Positions 14,907-22,945 are shown, counted from the stretch's first letter. The stretch: 34,510 nucleotides of DNA from Streptacidiphilus carbonis (GCF_000787775.1 NZ_BBPM01000041.1:37046-71555), one strand, 5' to 3'. Numbers and translations: made by a program. The notes: generated from the sequence alone by a model not told the origin.

Positions 14907-15587
14907 TCAGTGTTCGACCGGGCAGCCCTCGGGCCCGGCGAGGCGGACGTCCCGTCGGCGCAGCAGCTGGGTGCGGGCGCCGGGGTCGGCGGGGCGGTCG
15001 CGGAGGCGCAGCTGTTCGGCGACGGCGGTCTGGAAGTCGGTGGTCTTCTTGTCGTCGTACTTGAACTTGGGGCGGACCTCCTCGATCCGCAGCCGCAGCC
15101 CCCGGATGGCGGACAGCATCCGGCCGAACGGCGGTTCGCCGGGCACGATCGGACGGTGTGGCACGTCCGGTTGCATGCGGGCGGTCTGACGGTCCAGCAG
15201 GGCGGCCTTGGCGGCCGGGTCGTCCACCGGTTCGGCGGTGCAGACCAGGTGGACCGAGGCGTAGTAGGTGGTGGGGACGCCGTCCTCGGGCGGAGTGTCC
15301 GCCGGGGCGCGCCAGGGTCCGGGGACGAAGGCGTAGTCGTCGGTGACGGCCAGGGTGACCCGGGGGTTGGCCTCGATGGCGGCCCAGACCGGGTTGGGCC
15401 GGGCCAGGTGCAGCAGCACCTCGTCGCCGCCTCCGGCTCCAGCGCTTCCCACATACAGGAACTGGGTCGGCACCAGCACCGGCGCGGCGCCGTCCGGGCC
15501 GTTGGCGGCGAGCACGCCGAAGTCGCGGGCGGAGAGCCAGGCGCGCCACTCGTCGTCGGCGCCGCGGTCCCAGGGGTTGATCAGCAT
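14907..15587 (-). CDS. FMN-binding negative transcriptional regulator (PaiB-like)
   Basis: A 226-residue PaiB/split-barrel flavin-binding protein. It begins MLINPWDRGADDEWRAWL and has the barrel strands FGVLAANGPDGAAPVLVPTQFLY and VLLHLARPNPVWAAI. The YYASVHLVCTAEPVDDPAAK region follows, and FKYDDKKTTDFQTAVAEQLR is the conserved C-terminal segment. PaiB proteins bind FMN and in Bacillus repress sporulation and protease genes; many homologues may simply be flavin oxidoreductases. ATG 15587 has GAGG 10 bases upstream; a GTG three codons earlier overlaps that site. It is divergent from the MocR gene across a perfect palindrome, so MocR probably controls it. Confidence 0.85.
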   Translation of the reverse strand: MLINPWDRGADDEWRAWLSARDFGVLAANGPDGAAPVLVPTQFLYVGSAGAGGGDEVLLHLARPNPVWAAIEANPRVTLAVTDDYAFVPGPWRAPADTPPEDGVPTTYYASVHLVCTAEPVDDPAAKAALLDRQTARMQPDVPHRPIVPGEPPFGRMLSAIRGLRLRIEEVRPKFKYDDKKTTDFQTAVAEQLRLRDRPADPGARTQLLRRRDVRLAGPEGCPVEH

Positions 15588-15621
15588 GGTCGACACACCT
15601 CGCGTCGCGGTGGACAGGATT

Positions 15622-15637
15622 TATGCACTAGTGCATA
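15622..15637. promoter_or_regulatory. Perfect 16-bp palindromic operator between MocR and PaiB-like genes
   Basis: TATGCACTAGTGCATA is fully self-complementary and ends one base before the MocR GTG start. It fits a GntR-type operator, so the regulator likely represses its own near-leaderless transcript and perhaps the divergent flavin-protein gene. Confidence 0.65.
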
Positions 15638-16993
15638 GTGTTCTTTGTGCTAGGAGATTATCGGATCACGGGACGCCGGGCCACTGAGATCGCGGCCGAC
15701 ATCGAACACGCCGTCAGCTCCGGCATCCTGGAGCCGGGCACCGCGCTGCCGCCGCTGCGGGATCTGGCCGGGGAGTTGGGCGTCAACCCCAACACGGTGG
15801 CCGCCGCCTACCGGTTGCTGCGGGACCGCGGCGTGATCGAGACGGCCGGACGACGCGGCAGCCGGATCCGCTCCCGCCCCTCGCTCACCCCCCGCGACGC
15901 CTTCCGCCCCGCCGTCCCGGCCGGCACCCGTAACCTCGCCGACGGCAACCCCGACACCGCGCTGCTGCCCGACCTGGAGGCCGCGGTGCGGGCGGCCGCG
16001 CTGGAGCACCGCGGCGACCCGGTGATGTACGGGGGGCCGTCGCTGGACCCCCGGCTGCGCGGCCTCGCCGAGTCGTCCTTCGCCGCCGACGGGATCCCGG
16101 CCGCCCCGGTCGGCGTCGCCTCGGGATCACTGGACGCCCTGGAACGGATCTTCCTGGCCCGGCTGCGCCCCGGCGACGCGGTCGCCGTCGAGGACCCCGG
16201 CTGGGGCAGCCTGCTCGACCTGCTGCCCGCCCTCGGCCTGAAGGCCGTGCCGGTCGCCGTGGACGACCGGGGGCCGGTGGTCGCGGACGTGGCCAGGGCG
16301 CTGGACGAAGGAGTCCGCGCGCTGGTGGTCACCGACCGCGCGCACAACCCCACCGGCGCCGCGATCGGCGCCGAGCGCGCCGCCGCGCTGCGGGCGCTGC
16401 TGACGGAGCGTCCGGGCGTGCTGCTGGTCGAGGACGACCACGGCCACGGCATCGTCGACCTGCCGTTCCACCCGCTCTGCGCCGGACCGGACGGCACACC
16501 CACCACCGCGGCCTGGGCGGTGCTGCGCTCCGCCGCCAAGTCCCTGGGGCCGGACCTGCGGGTGGCCGTGTTCACCGGCGACCCGGAGACCATGGACCGG
16601 GTACGCGGCCGCCAGCGGCTCGGCGCCGGGTGGGTCAGCCATCTGCTGCAGCGCACCGTCGCCGGGCTGTGGGCGGTGGAGGACAGCGCCCCCGCGGCGG
16701 CGTCCTACCGGGTCCGTCGGGACGCGCTGCTGTCGGCGCTTGCGGAGCGCGGGGTGGCGGCGCACGGCCGCAGCGGCCTGAACATCTGGATCCCGGTGCC
16801 GGACGAGACCGCGGCCTTCGCCGGGCTGCTCCAGCGCGGGTGGGCGGTGGCGCCCGGCGCGCGGTTCCGGCTCGCCTCGCCGCCCGGCGTGCGGCTGACG
16901 GTCTCCCCGTTGACGGTGGACGAGATGCCGGGGCTGGCCGAGGACGTCGCCGCCGTGCTGCGGGGCAGCGACGGCGACGTCCGCGGGGTGTGA
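15638..16993 (+). CDS. MocR-type regulator (GntR HTH plus aminotransferase domain)
   Basis: A 451-residue fusion protein. Residues 14-80 are a GntR winged helix (ATEIAADIEHAVSSGILEPGTALPPLRDLAGELGVNPNTVAAAYRLLRDRGVIE). After a linker, residues about 95-445 form a fold-type I aminotransferase-like domain. K301 in SAAKSLGPDLRV is the expected PLP Schiff-base lysine, D233 and N237 sit near the cofactor site (VTDRAHNPTG), and an acidic pair is in VEDDHGHG. MocR proteins sense PLP-linked ligands. GTG 15638 is the longest start; a GTG at 15647 is also possible. A palindrome ends exactly at the start, so the message is probably close to leaderless. Confidence 0.9.
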   Translation: MFFVLGDYRITGRRATEIAADIEHAVSSGILEPGTALPPLRDLAGELGVNPNTVAAAYRLLRDRGVIETAGRRGSRIRSRPSLTPRDAFRPAVPAGTRNLADGNPDTALLPDLEAAVRAAALEHRGDPVMYGGPSLDPRLRGLAESSFAADGIPAAPVGVASGSLDALERIFLARLRPGDAVAVEDPGWGSLLDLLPALGLKAVPVAVDDRGPVVADVARALDEGVRALVVTDRAHNPTGAAIGAERAAALRALLTERPGVLLVEDDHGHGIVDLPFHPLCAGPDGTPTTAAWAVLRSAAKSLGPDLRVAVFTGDPETMDRVRGRQRLGAGWVSHLLQRTVAGLWAVEDSAPAAASYRVRRDALLSALAERGVAAHGRSGLNIWIPVPDETAAFAGLLQRGWAVAPGARFRLASPPGVRLTVSPLTVDEMPGLAEDVAAVLRGSDGDVRGV

Positions 16994-17035
16994 GCCCCGG
17001 CCGCGGCCCGGGTTCGGGGTGTGTGGGGGTTCGGG

Positions 17036-18628
17036 TCAGCCGATGAGCAGGCCCTGCGCCCTGGCGTGCTGCAGCCAGTTCGCGTACCCGGCCGTCATCA
17101 GGTCGTACAGCTGGTCGTCGGTCAGGTTCGCCGGGTCCTGGACGCAGAAGAAGTCGGCGTTGTCGAGGTAGCGGCCCGGCAGGTCGTCCAGCTCCTCCAG
17201 GAAGCGGAAGGTGCCGTCGCCCCAGTTCGCCGCCATCGCGGCGAACCGGCGGGCGAACCGCGACTGCTTGGCGGGCGGCGCGGCCTCGGCGACCTGGGGC
17301 GCGTCGACCGACTTGGAGGACCGCCCAATGCCCATGAACTGCCAGAACAGCGGCTCGTAGCTGGAGGAGAGGACATGGGCCTTGGTGGCCGCCTCGCTGG
17401 TGGTGTGACCGTCCGTCACGAACATCACATAGACCGGCTGGCGGTCCGAGATCGGGCCGTTCCGCAGGTCGGCCGAGCCGAAGTACTGCTGGCGGATCAG
17501 GTGCATGGCCGCGGCGTAGTCGGTGCCGCCCTCCAGCCGCCACTGCTGCAGCATCCGGTCCGTCCAGCCCTGGTAGCTGTCCATGCCGACGCTGCCGGCC
17601 TCGTGCCCGCGCGCGCCGAACAGGAACACGTCCACCTGGGCGTTGTCGTCGAAGCGCAGCCCGAGCGCCAGCACCCGTTCGACCAGTGACTGGACCTTGC
17701 CGGAACGGTAGAGGCCGCCCATCGAGCCGGAGATGTCCAGGCAGAGGGCGACCCGGGCGGTGTGCTCGGACAGGCCGCGCTTCTCCAGGGTGACCGCGGC
17801 GCGCTTGGTGAGGTCGAGCAGATTGCGGTCGCCGCGGTCGGCGAGCTGCTTCTCCAGGTTGATCAGCTTCTGCTTCTTGAGGCTTATCGGGGCGCCCGGG
17901 GCGCCCGGGGCGGCCGGGGCGGCCCCGGCGGGTGCGGACGCGACCGGTGCGGGGGCAGGCTGCTGGTACTGGGGCGCGGGCTGCTGATACGGCTGCTGCT
18001 GGTACTGCTGCTGGTACTGCGGTTGCTGCGGCGGCGCGGGCTGCTGGTACTGCGGCGGGGGCGGGCCGAAGCCCGCCGGGGGCTGCTGCGCCGGCTGCTC
18101 GTCGCCCTCGACGGAGATGCCGAAGTCGGTGGCCAGCCCCTCCAGGCCGGAGGCGTACCCCTGCCCGACCGCGCGGAACTTCCACTCCCCGCCGCGCCGG
18201 TAGAACTCGCCGAACAGGAACGCCGTCTCGCTGGTCGCGCCCTCGATGTCGAACTCGGCGACGCTGCCGCCGTCCTGGGTCATCACCCGCAGCCGCAGCC
18301 CGGGCACCTGGCCGAAGGTGCCGCCGTCGGCGGAGGCGCCGACCACGATGCGGTCCACGGCGGGCTCCACCGCGGCCAGGTCCAGCAGCACAGCGTCCAT
18401 CATCTCGCCGGGCTGGGGCCGCTTGCCCTCGTACCGCACCGAACCGGAGGCGTGCTGCGGCTGGTTGTAGAAGACGAAGTCGGCGTCCGAACGCACCTTG
18501 CCGGAGCTGTCGAGCAGCAGCGCGGACACGTCCACGTCCGGGCCGGGCGCGTCGGTGCGCCAGCTCACCACCGCGTGCAGGGCTGTCGTCGGTACGGGGC
18601 AGTTGGCGCCCTTGCGCATCGAGGTCAT
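17036..18628 (-). CDS. TerD domain - von Willebrand factor A fusion protein
   Basis: A 530-residue cytoplasmic protein. Residues 1-175 are a TerD domain (RKGANCPVPTTALHAVVSW, then FVFYNQPQHASGSVRYEG and the GQVPGLRLRV and AFLFGEFYRRGGEWKFRAVGQG strands), the calcium-binding fold of the tellurium/stress-resistance system. Residues 177-248 are a Gln/Pro/Ala-rich linker with YQQP repeats. Residues 290-480 are a vWA domain with MIDAS motif DISGSMGG (298-304), a Thr in WRLEGGTDYAAAM and an Asp in FVTDGHTTSE. The C-terminal 25 residues are helical. ATG 18628 is preceded by AGGAT. The family is typical of Streptomyces Ter clusters; here no other ter gene is adjacent. Confidence 0.9.
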   Translation of the reverse strand: MTSMRKGANCPVPTTALHAVVSWRTDAPGPDVDVSALLLDSSGKVRSDADFVFYNQPQHASGSVRYEGKRPQPGEMMDAVLLDLAAVEPAVDRIVVGASADGGTFGQVPGLRLRVMTQDGGSVAEFDIEGATSETAFLFGEFYRRGGEWKFRAVGQGYASGLEGLATDFGISVEGDEQPAQQPPAGFGPPPPQYQQPAPPQQPQYQQQYQQQPYQQPAPQYQQPAPAPVASAPAGAAPAAPGAPGAPISLKKQKLINLEKQLADRGDRNLLDLTKRAAVTLEKRGLSEHTARVALCLDISGSMGGLYRSGKVQSLVERVLALGLRFDDNAQVDVFLFGARGHEAGSVGMDSYQGWTDRMLQQWRLEGGTDYAAAMHLIRQQYFGSADLRNGPISDRQPVYVMFVTDGHTTSEAATKAHVLSSSYEPLFWQFMGIGRSSKSVDAPQVAEAAPPAKQSRFARRFAAMAANWGDGTFRFLEELDDLPGRYLDNADFFCVQDPANLTDDQLYDLMTAGYANWLQHARAQGLLIG

Positions 18629-18710
18629 ACCGACATCCTGCCTGCTGCGGCCCGTGTGACAAGGCATCCGTACCGATCCGTGACACCTTCGCGTCGCGTC
18701 GCGTGGCACG

Positions 18711-18761
18711 GGTGAGGGGCGGCGACTCCCGGAAGCCCGGGGACGGTCGCCGCCCCTCACC
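18711..18761 (-). terminator. Strong terminator after the DUF5302 gene
   Basis: Perfect 16-bp inverted repeat (18711-18726 / 18746-18761), with a further small CCCGG/CCGGG stem in the 19-base loop. It lies 18 bases after the DUF5302 stop on the minus strand and upstream of the TerD-vWA gene, insulating the two. Confidence 0.75.
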
Positions 18762-18778
18762 TGCGCACGCTCCCGGCG

Positions 18779-19039
18779 TCAGCCGCTCTTGCGGCGGAAG
18801 TCGCGCTGTCCGCCGGACTTGCCGTGGGCTCCGTGGATCTTGGACGTCTCGGCGCTGCCGCCTGCGGTCGCGGAGTCGGCGTGCTGGCCGCTCTTGCGGG
18901 CCAGCGCCTCACGGAACTTGCGCTTCACGTCCTCCGCCGTGTCGGCGGAGCCGGTCGCCGCCTGCTGCGCGTCCTCGGCCTCAGCCTCCGGCGCTGCCGC
19001 GTCGCCGGAGGTCTTGTCGGCCACTGCGTCTTCAGCCAT
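18779..19039 (-). CDS. DUF5302 domain-containing protein
   Basis: An 86-residue small hydrophilic protein. The family signature is clear: [18 protein letters not shown] followed by [20 protein letters not shown] at the C terminus. The N-terminal third is Ala/Glu/Asp-rich and probably disordered. It is widespread in Streptomyces and of unknown function. ATG 19039 has AGGAGG at 5-base spacing, a strong ribosome site implying good expression. Monocistronic, with a strong hairpin terminator downstream. Confidence 0.88.
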   Translation of the reverse strand: MAEDAVADKTSGDAAAPEAEAEDAQQAATGSADTAEDVKRKFREALARKSGQHADSATAGGSAETSKIHGAHGKSGGQRDFRRKSG

Positions 19040-19118
19040 GGGGGCCTCCTGTCGTCAATCGAGCACAGCCCGTTCGGCTGCCTGCACAGTCTGGCACGGG
19101 ACGGCGGCCCGGTATTGA

Positions 19119-19628
19119 TCAATGGTCGGCGGCGGAGGCTCCCAGGCGTGCCGCCGGGGTGACACCGGCGCCCCCGGCGGTGTCCAGGCGATCGGTGAGC
19201 CGCTGCAGCATCCCGTGCAGCAGTCGGATCTCGGCCGGGTCCAGCCCGAGGTCGGCGGCGCAGTCGCGGACGGCGCGCCGGGCGTCAGCCGAAAGGCCGG
19301 CCCCCTTGGCGGTGAGGTTGACGTCGACCGAGCGCTCGTCCTGGATGCTGCGGGTGCGCTGCACCAGGCCGGCCGCCTCCAGCCGCTTGAGCAGCGGCGA
19401 CAGCGTGCCGGAGTCCAGCCGCAGCAGCTCGCCGATGCGCTTGACCGGCAGTTCGCCGTGCTCGGTCAGCGCCAGCAGGACCAGGTACTGGGGGTAGGTG
19501 ATCCGGAGCTCGCCCAGGGCGTCGCGGTAGAGGCTGCCGAAGGCGCGGGAGGCGGTCTGCAGGGCGAAGCAGATGTGGTCCTCCAGGCCGAGGAGGTCGT
19601 CGGCGGTTGCGGTGGGCTGCTTGGACAT
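19119..19628 (-). CDS. ohrR: Organic hydroperoxide-sensing MarR regulator OhrR
   Basis: A 169-residue MarR-family protein of the OhrR group. C20 in LEDHICFAL is the conserved peroxide-reactive cysteine. ITYPQYLVLLAL, LDSGTLSPLLKRLEAAGLV and RTRSIQDERSVDVNLT are the recognition helix and wing and closely follow the family pattern. Oxidation of the Cys by organic peroxides releases the operator. The C-terminal tail (about residues 150-169) is longer than usual. It is divergent from the ohr gene across a perfect 18-bp palindrome. Confidence 0.92.
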   Translation of the reverse strand: MSKQPTATADDLLGLEDHICFALQTASRAFGSLYRDALGELRITYPQYLVLLALTEHGELPVKRIGELLRLDSGTLSPLLKRLEAAGLVQRTRSIQDERSVDVNLTAKGAGLSADARRAVRDCAADLGLDPAEIRLLHGMLQRLTDRLDTAGGAGVTPAARLGASAADH

Positions 19629-19644
19629 GTTTCAAGAGTACTAC

Positions 19645-19662
19645 TCAGTTGTGCACAACTGA
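19645..19662. promoter_or_regulatory. OhrR operator in the ohrR-ohr intergenic region
   Basis: TCAGTTGTGCACAACTGA is an 18-bp perfect palindrome, 17 bases upstream of the ohrR start and about 58 before the ohr start. A TTGTGCACAA core between divergent ohrR and ohr is what an OhrR operator would look like. A second half-like AATTGTGTGTG follows at 19662-19672 and may be part of an additional weaker site. Confidence 0.75.
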
Positions 19663-19720
19663 ATTGTGTGTGATGCTTATGGGGCAGGGAACGCCGAGAG
19701 CAATCCAGGAGGAGACACCG

Positions 19721-20134
19721 ATGGACGCCATCTACACCGCCGCAGCCACCGCCAATGGACGTGAGGGCCGCGCCGTGAGCTCCGACGGGCAGCTCGACCT
19801 CACCCTGGCGATGCCGCCCGCGCTGGGCGGCGACGGCAAGGGCACCAATCCCGAGCAGCTGTTCGCGGCCGGCTACGCCGCCTGTTTCGCCAGCGCCCTC
19901 GGCCTGGTCGGCCGTCAGGCCAAGGTCGACACCAGCGAGGCCTCGGTGACCGCCGAGGTCAGCATCGGCAGCAACGACAAGGGCGGGTTCGGCCTGGCCG
20001 TGGTCCTGCGGGTGGAACTGCCCGAGGCGCTCCAGGGCGAGACCGGCCGCGGCCTGGTCGAGCAGGCGCACCAGGTCTGCCCGTACTCCAACGCGACCCG
20101 CGGCAACATCCCGGTCGAGCTGGTAGTCGAGTAG
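19721..20134 (+). CDS. ohr: Organic hydroperoxide resistance protein (Ohr/OsmC family)
   Basis: A 137-residue Ohr peroxidase. The two redox cysteines are C55 (GYAACFASAL) and C120 (AHQVCPYSNATRGN), and GTNPEQLFAAGYAACF is the family signature. Ohr reduces organic and fatty-acid hydroperoxides using lipoyl-dependent reductants. The ATG has AGGAGG about 8 bases upstream. Expression is probably induced by peroxides through OhrR and the palindrome upstream. Confidence 0.95.
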   Translation: MDAIYTAAATANGREGRAVSSDGQLDLTLAMPPALGGDGKGTNPEQLFAAGYAACFASALGLVGRQAKVDTSEASVTAEVSIGSNDKGGFGLAVVLRVELPEALQGETGRGLVEQAHQVCPYSNATRGNIPVELVVE

Positions 20135-20182
20135 TCGAGCAGTCGACAGATCTCTTTGTTACCACTTCTCCACTTCTCCTTC

Positions 20183-20210
20183 AGGCGGTCACCGGTTCCG
20201 GTGGCCGCCT
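20183..20210. terminator. Bidirectional terminator between ohr and a marR gene
   Basis: A 13-bp stem AGGCGGTCACCGG / CCGGTGGCCGCCT with one G-T pair and a 2-base loop, between the convergent genes ending at 20134 and 20231. It is likely shared by both. No clear T tract on either side. Confidence 0.65.
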
Positions 20211-20230
20211 GTCGGCATGTTGACGCCGGG

Positions 20231-20782
20231 TCAGAGATCGTCGGGGGAGCGTTCCTCGGCGTCCACGAAACGGCGCAGCAGTCGGAGCAGGTGGCTGCGC
20301 TCGTCCGGTTCGAATCCGGCGAGCAGGCTCTGGCCCGCCGCGTCGGCGCGGCTGTGGATCTCGGCCAGAACGGAGCGTCCGGAATCGGTCGCCTCGATGG
20401 CATGGGCGCGTCGGTCGGTGGGGTGCTGGCGGCGCACCGCGAGCCCGCGCGCCTCCAGTTCGTCGATGGTGCGAACCATCGTGGACTTGTCGCTGCCCAG
20501 GCGGACGATCAGATCGCGCTGGGTCACCGGACCGCCCCGGTCCAGTTGCAGCAGTACGCCCGCGTGGCGGGGGTCGATGCCCAGGGGCTGCAGCCGTCGG
20601 CCGAACTCCCTGGCCGAGCGGCGGTGCGCGCGGCGCAGCAGCAGGCCGACGGCCCCGGCCTCGGTGAGCCGACCGGTGGCCTGCAGGGCGGTGTGTGCGG
20701 CGTCCTCGGCGTCTACGTCTACGTCTACGTCTGCGTCGGGGTCGGCTCCGGCCTCGGCGTCGGAAAGGGGGTTGGCGTCCAT
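20231..20782 (-). CDS. MarR family transcriptional regulator
   Basis: A 183-residue MarR protein. The winged helix lies at about residues 65-140: DPRHAGVLLQLDRGGPVTQRDLIVRLGSDKSTMVRTIDELEARGLAVR, then the wing HPTDRRAHAIEAT. The C-terminal helices dimerise. The N-terminal 35 residues are acidic with a D-V-D-V-D-V run encoded by a GTCTAC hexamer repeat (20711-20737), so this stretch may vary in length. It has no reactive Cys like OhrR. It is divergent from the membrane protein and multicopper oxidase genes and probably controls them from the dyad at 20805-20834. Confidence 0.87.
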   Translation of the reverse strand: MDANPLSDAEAGADPDADVDVDVDAEDAAHTALQATGRLTEAGAVGLLLRRAHRRSAREFGRRLQPLGIDPRHAGVLLQLDRGGPVTQRDLIVRLGSDKSTMVRTIDELEARGLAVRRQHPTDRRAHAIEATDSGRSVLAEIHSRADAAGQSLLAGFEPDERSHLLRLLRRFVDAEERSPDDL

Positions 20783-20804
20783 GGGGACCGAGTATATGCT
20801 CCAG

Positions 20805-20834
20805 TTGAGATAGTTCCATTTGGGACTGTCTCAA
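20805..20834. promoter_or_regulatory. Candidate MarR operator, 30-bp dyad
   Basis: Left arm TTGAGATAGTTCC and right arm GGGACTGTCTCAA match at 11 of 13 paired positions around a 4-base centre. The dyad is 22 bases from the MarR start and 35 from the divergent membrane-protein start, the expected place for a shared repressor site. Confidence 0.6.
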
Positions 20835-20869
20835 TAGGGACTTGAAATCCACACGGGGAGGAAGCCGCC

Positions 20870-21319
20870 ATGGAGCAGGGCAGATCGGGAGTGCGGGTAG
20901 CCGCGCTACGGGCACTCAGGGGGGCGACCGTGCTGGCCGGGCTGCTGGCGGTCGCGCAGCCGGTCCTCGCGGGCGGGTTCCTGCAGGGGCACTATCCGCT
21001 GCTGCAGGCGCATGAGATCGCCGCGATGATCCTGGCCACGGCGGTGCTGCTGGCACTGGCGGCCGCGGTGGCGGCGTGGCGTCCGGGCGGGGCCCCGGTG
21101 GCGATCGTCAGGGAGCAGGCGATCGCCCTGGTCGTCATCGCACTGCAGATGATGCTCGGTTTCAGCCGGGAGCTGATCATCCATGTCCCGCTCGGGGTCG
21201 GTGTGGTGGTCATCGTGCTGAGGAACGCCAGGTCGGCCTGGACGCTGCCGCTGCGACCCCCGTCGGACAGTGCCGTGGAGGCTCAGGCGCGGACGGCGCA
21301 CGCCGGGGCGGACGCATGA
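20870..21319 (+). CDS. Small integral membrane protein
   Basis: A 149-residue protein with four predicted membrane helices: about residues 16-36 (GATVLAGLLAVAQPVLAGGF), 47-68 (EIAAMILATAVLLALAAAVAAW), 80-97 (REQAIALVVIALQMMLGF) and 101-118 (ELIIHVPLGVGVVVIVLR). Conserved His and Gln residues (LLQAHEI) lie at the helix 1-2 connection. I do not recognise a named family; the layout resembles small heme-binding or DoxX-like membrane proteins, but no metal motif is certain. GGGGAGGA precedes the start. Its stop overlaps the start of the multicopper oxidase (ATGA), so the two are made together. Confidence 0.75.
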   Translation: MEQGRSGVRVAALRALRGATVLAGLLAVAQPVLAGGFLQGHYPLLQAHEIAAMILATAVLLALAAAVAAWRPGGAPVAIVREQAIALVVIALQMMLGFSRELIIHVPLGVGVVVIVLRNARSAWTLPLRPPSDSAVEAQARTAHAGADA

Positions 21320-22932
21320 GCCGGCCCGCGATGAGCCGGCGCCGCTTCCTCGGCATCGGCGGCGCCGCAGTGCTGGGCGCCGGTGCGGTGGCGGCCGGGT
21401 CGCCTTATCTGGAAGGCATGCTGAAGCAGGGTCAGCCCGGGTTGCTGCTGCGCAGCGCCGCTCCGCTGCCCCGCCCCTACCAGGTGCGGCTGCCGCGCCC
21501 GCAGGTGCTGGCACCGACCCGAAGCGACGCCACCGCCGACTACTACGAGATCACCCAACGCCCGGCGCTGCTGCGGATCCTGCCCGGGCTGGACACCGAA
21601 GCCTGGACCTACCAGGGCAGTTACCCCGGCCCCACGCTGGTGTCCCGGTCCGGGCGCCGGACGGTGGTGACACACCGCAACCAGCTGCCGCAGCCCACCG
21701 TCGTCCACCTGCACGGAGGCCACACGCCGACCGCGAGCGACGGCTATCCGACCCAGCTGGTCCACCCGGCCGGGACGGGCGGCGGGGCCGGCGCCATGGC
21801 GGGGATGGCGGGGATGGCGGGGATGGCGGGGATGAGCGGCGGGGCGGGCGGCATGGCCGCGATGGACAGCGGCGACGGCTCCAGCCGGCGCACCTACACC
21901 TACCCGGTCGACCAGCGGGCCGCGACGCTCTGGTACCACGACCACCGGATGGGCTTCACCGGCCCCCATGTGTGGCGCGGTCTGGCCGGCTTCCACCTGG
22001 TCACCGACGACGAGGAGGCGTCCCTCCCGCTGCCGCGCGGGGAGCGGGACCTGCCGCTGATGATCAGCGACCGCTCCTTCGCCGCCGACGGCTCCTTCGC
22101 CTACCCGGCGCTGGACGGCTCCGAGGTCACGCCCGGGGTCACCACGCCGTACATGAACGGGGTGCTCGGCGACACGGTGCTGGTCAACGGCGCGCCCTGG
22201 CCGGTACTGGACGCCGACCGGGCCCGCTACCGGCTGCGCATCCTCAACGCGTCCAATGCCCGCCGCTACCGGCTGGCCCTGGACCCGCAGCCGCCGGGCG
22301 GCGGCGGCCTGGTGCAGATCGGCAGCGACGGCGGCCTGCTGGCGGCGCCGGTCGCTCACGACAGCATCGACGTCGCCCCGGCGGAGCGGTTCGACGTGGT
22401 CGTCGACTTCTCCCGCTACCCGGCCGGGACCAGGGTGCGGCTGGTCAACCGGCTCGGCAGCGGCGGCACCGCCGAGGTGATGCGGTTCGACGTGGGCGGC
22501 GGGGCGGTCGCCGACGACTCCAGGATCCCGGCCGGACTCTCCACGATCGCTGCCCTGGACCCGTCCAGGGCAGCGGCGACCCGCACCTTCCTGTTCCAGA
22601 AGTCGGACAGCGGCTGGACCATCAACGGCCACGGGTACCGGCCGGGACGCTCACTGGCCACGCCGCGGCTGGGCACCACCGAGGTCTGGCGCTTCGTCAG
22701 CGACTTCCACCACCCGGTGCACCTGCACCTCAACCACTTCCAGGTGGTGTCCCGCAACGGCGCGGACCCCGGCCCCTTCGACGGCGGCTGGAAGGACACC
22801 GTGGATGTGCAGCCCGCCGAGGCGGTCGAGATCGCGGTGCGCTTCGAGGACTACGCGGGCCGCTTCATGCTGCACTGCCACAATCTGGAGCACGAGGACA
22901 TGGCGATGATGGCGGACTTCACCACCCGCTGA
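21316..22932 (+). CDS. Tat-exported multicopper oxidase
   Basis: A 538-residue secreted multicopper oxidase. The Tat signal is SRRRFLGIGGAAVLGAGAVAAG (residues 7-28). Four copper-binding segments are complete: HLHGGH (131-136), WYHDH (206-210), HPVHLH (466-471) and HCHNLEHEDM (520-529), the last with the T1 copper Cys 521 and axial Met 529. Three cupredoxin domains are implied, as in bilirubin-oxidase/CotA-like and copper-efflux oxidases. A Met-rich loop (about 161-183) sits between the first two sites and may bind Cu(I). The family oxidises phenols, metals or Cu(I) with oxygen. ATG 21316 overlaps the upstream stop; ATG 21331 is an alternative. Confidence 0.92.
   Translation: MSRPAMSRRRFLGIGGAAVLGAGAVAAGSPYLEGMLKQGQPGLLLRSAAPLPRPYQVRLPRPQVLAPTRSDATADYYEITQRPALLRILPGLDTEAWTYQGSYPGPTLVSRSGRRTVVTHRNQLPQPTVVHLHGGHTPTASDGYPTQLVHPAGTGGGAGAMAGMAGMAGMAGMSGGAGGMAAMDSGDGSSRRTYTYPVDQRAATLWYHDHRMGFTGPHVWRGLAGFHLVTDDEEASLPLPRGERDLPLMISDRSFAADGSFAYPALDGSEVTPGVTTPYMNGVLGDTVLVNGAPWPVLDADRARYRLRILNASNARRYRLALDPQPPGGGGLVQIGSDGGLLAAPVAHDSIDVAPAERFDVVVDFSRYPAGTRVRLVNRLGSGGTAEVMRFDVGGGAVADDSRIPAGLSTIAALDPSRAAATRTFLFQKSDSGWTINGHGYRPGRSLATPRLGTTEVWRFVSDFHHPVHLHLNHFQVVSRNGADPGPFDGGWKDTVDVQPAEAVEIAVRFEDYAGRFMLHCHNLEHEDMAMMADFTTR
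21796..21831 (+). repeat. In-frame 9-bp tandem repeat encoding Met-Ala-Gly
   Basis: Four perfect copies of ATGGCGGGG inside the multicopper oxidase gene, giving (Met-Ala-Gly)4 and followed by Met-Ser-Gly. The repeat length is a multiple of three, so slippage would change the Met count without a frameshift. Confidence 0.85.
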
Positions 22933-22945
22933 GGCAGCCGCAATT

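Noticed and set aside
20303-20320. T-arm-like CCGGTTCGAATCCGG suggesting a tRNA
   Set aside because: It lies inside the MarR coding sequence (residues AGFEPDE), with no acceptor, D arm or CCA around it.
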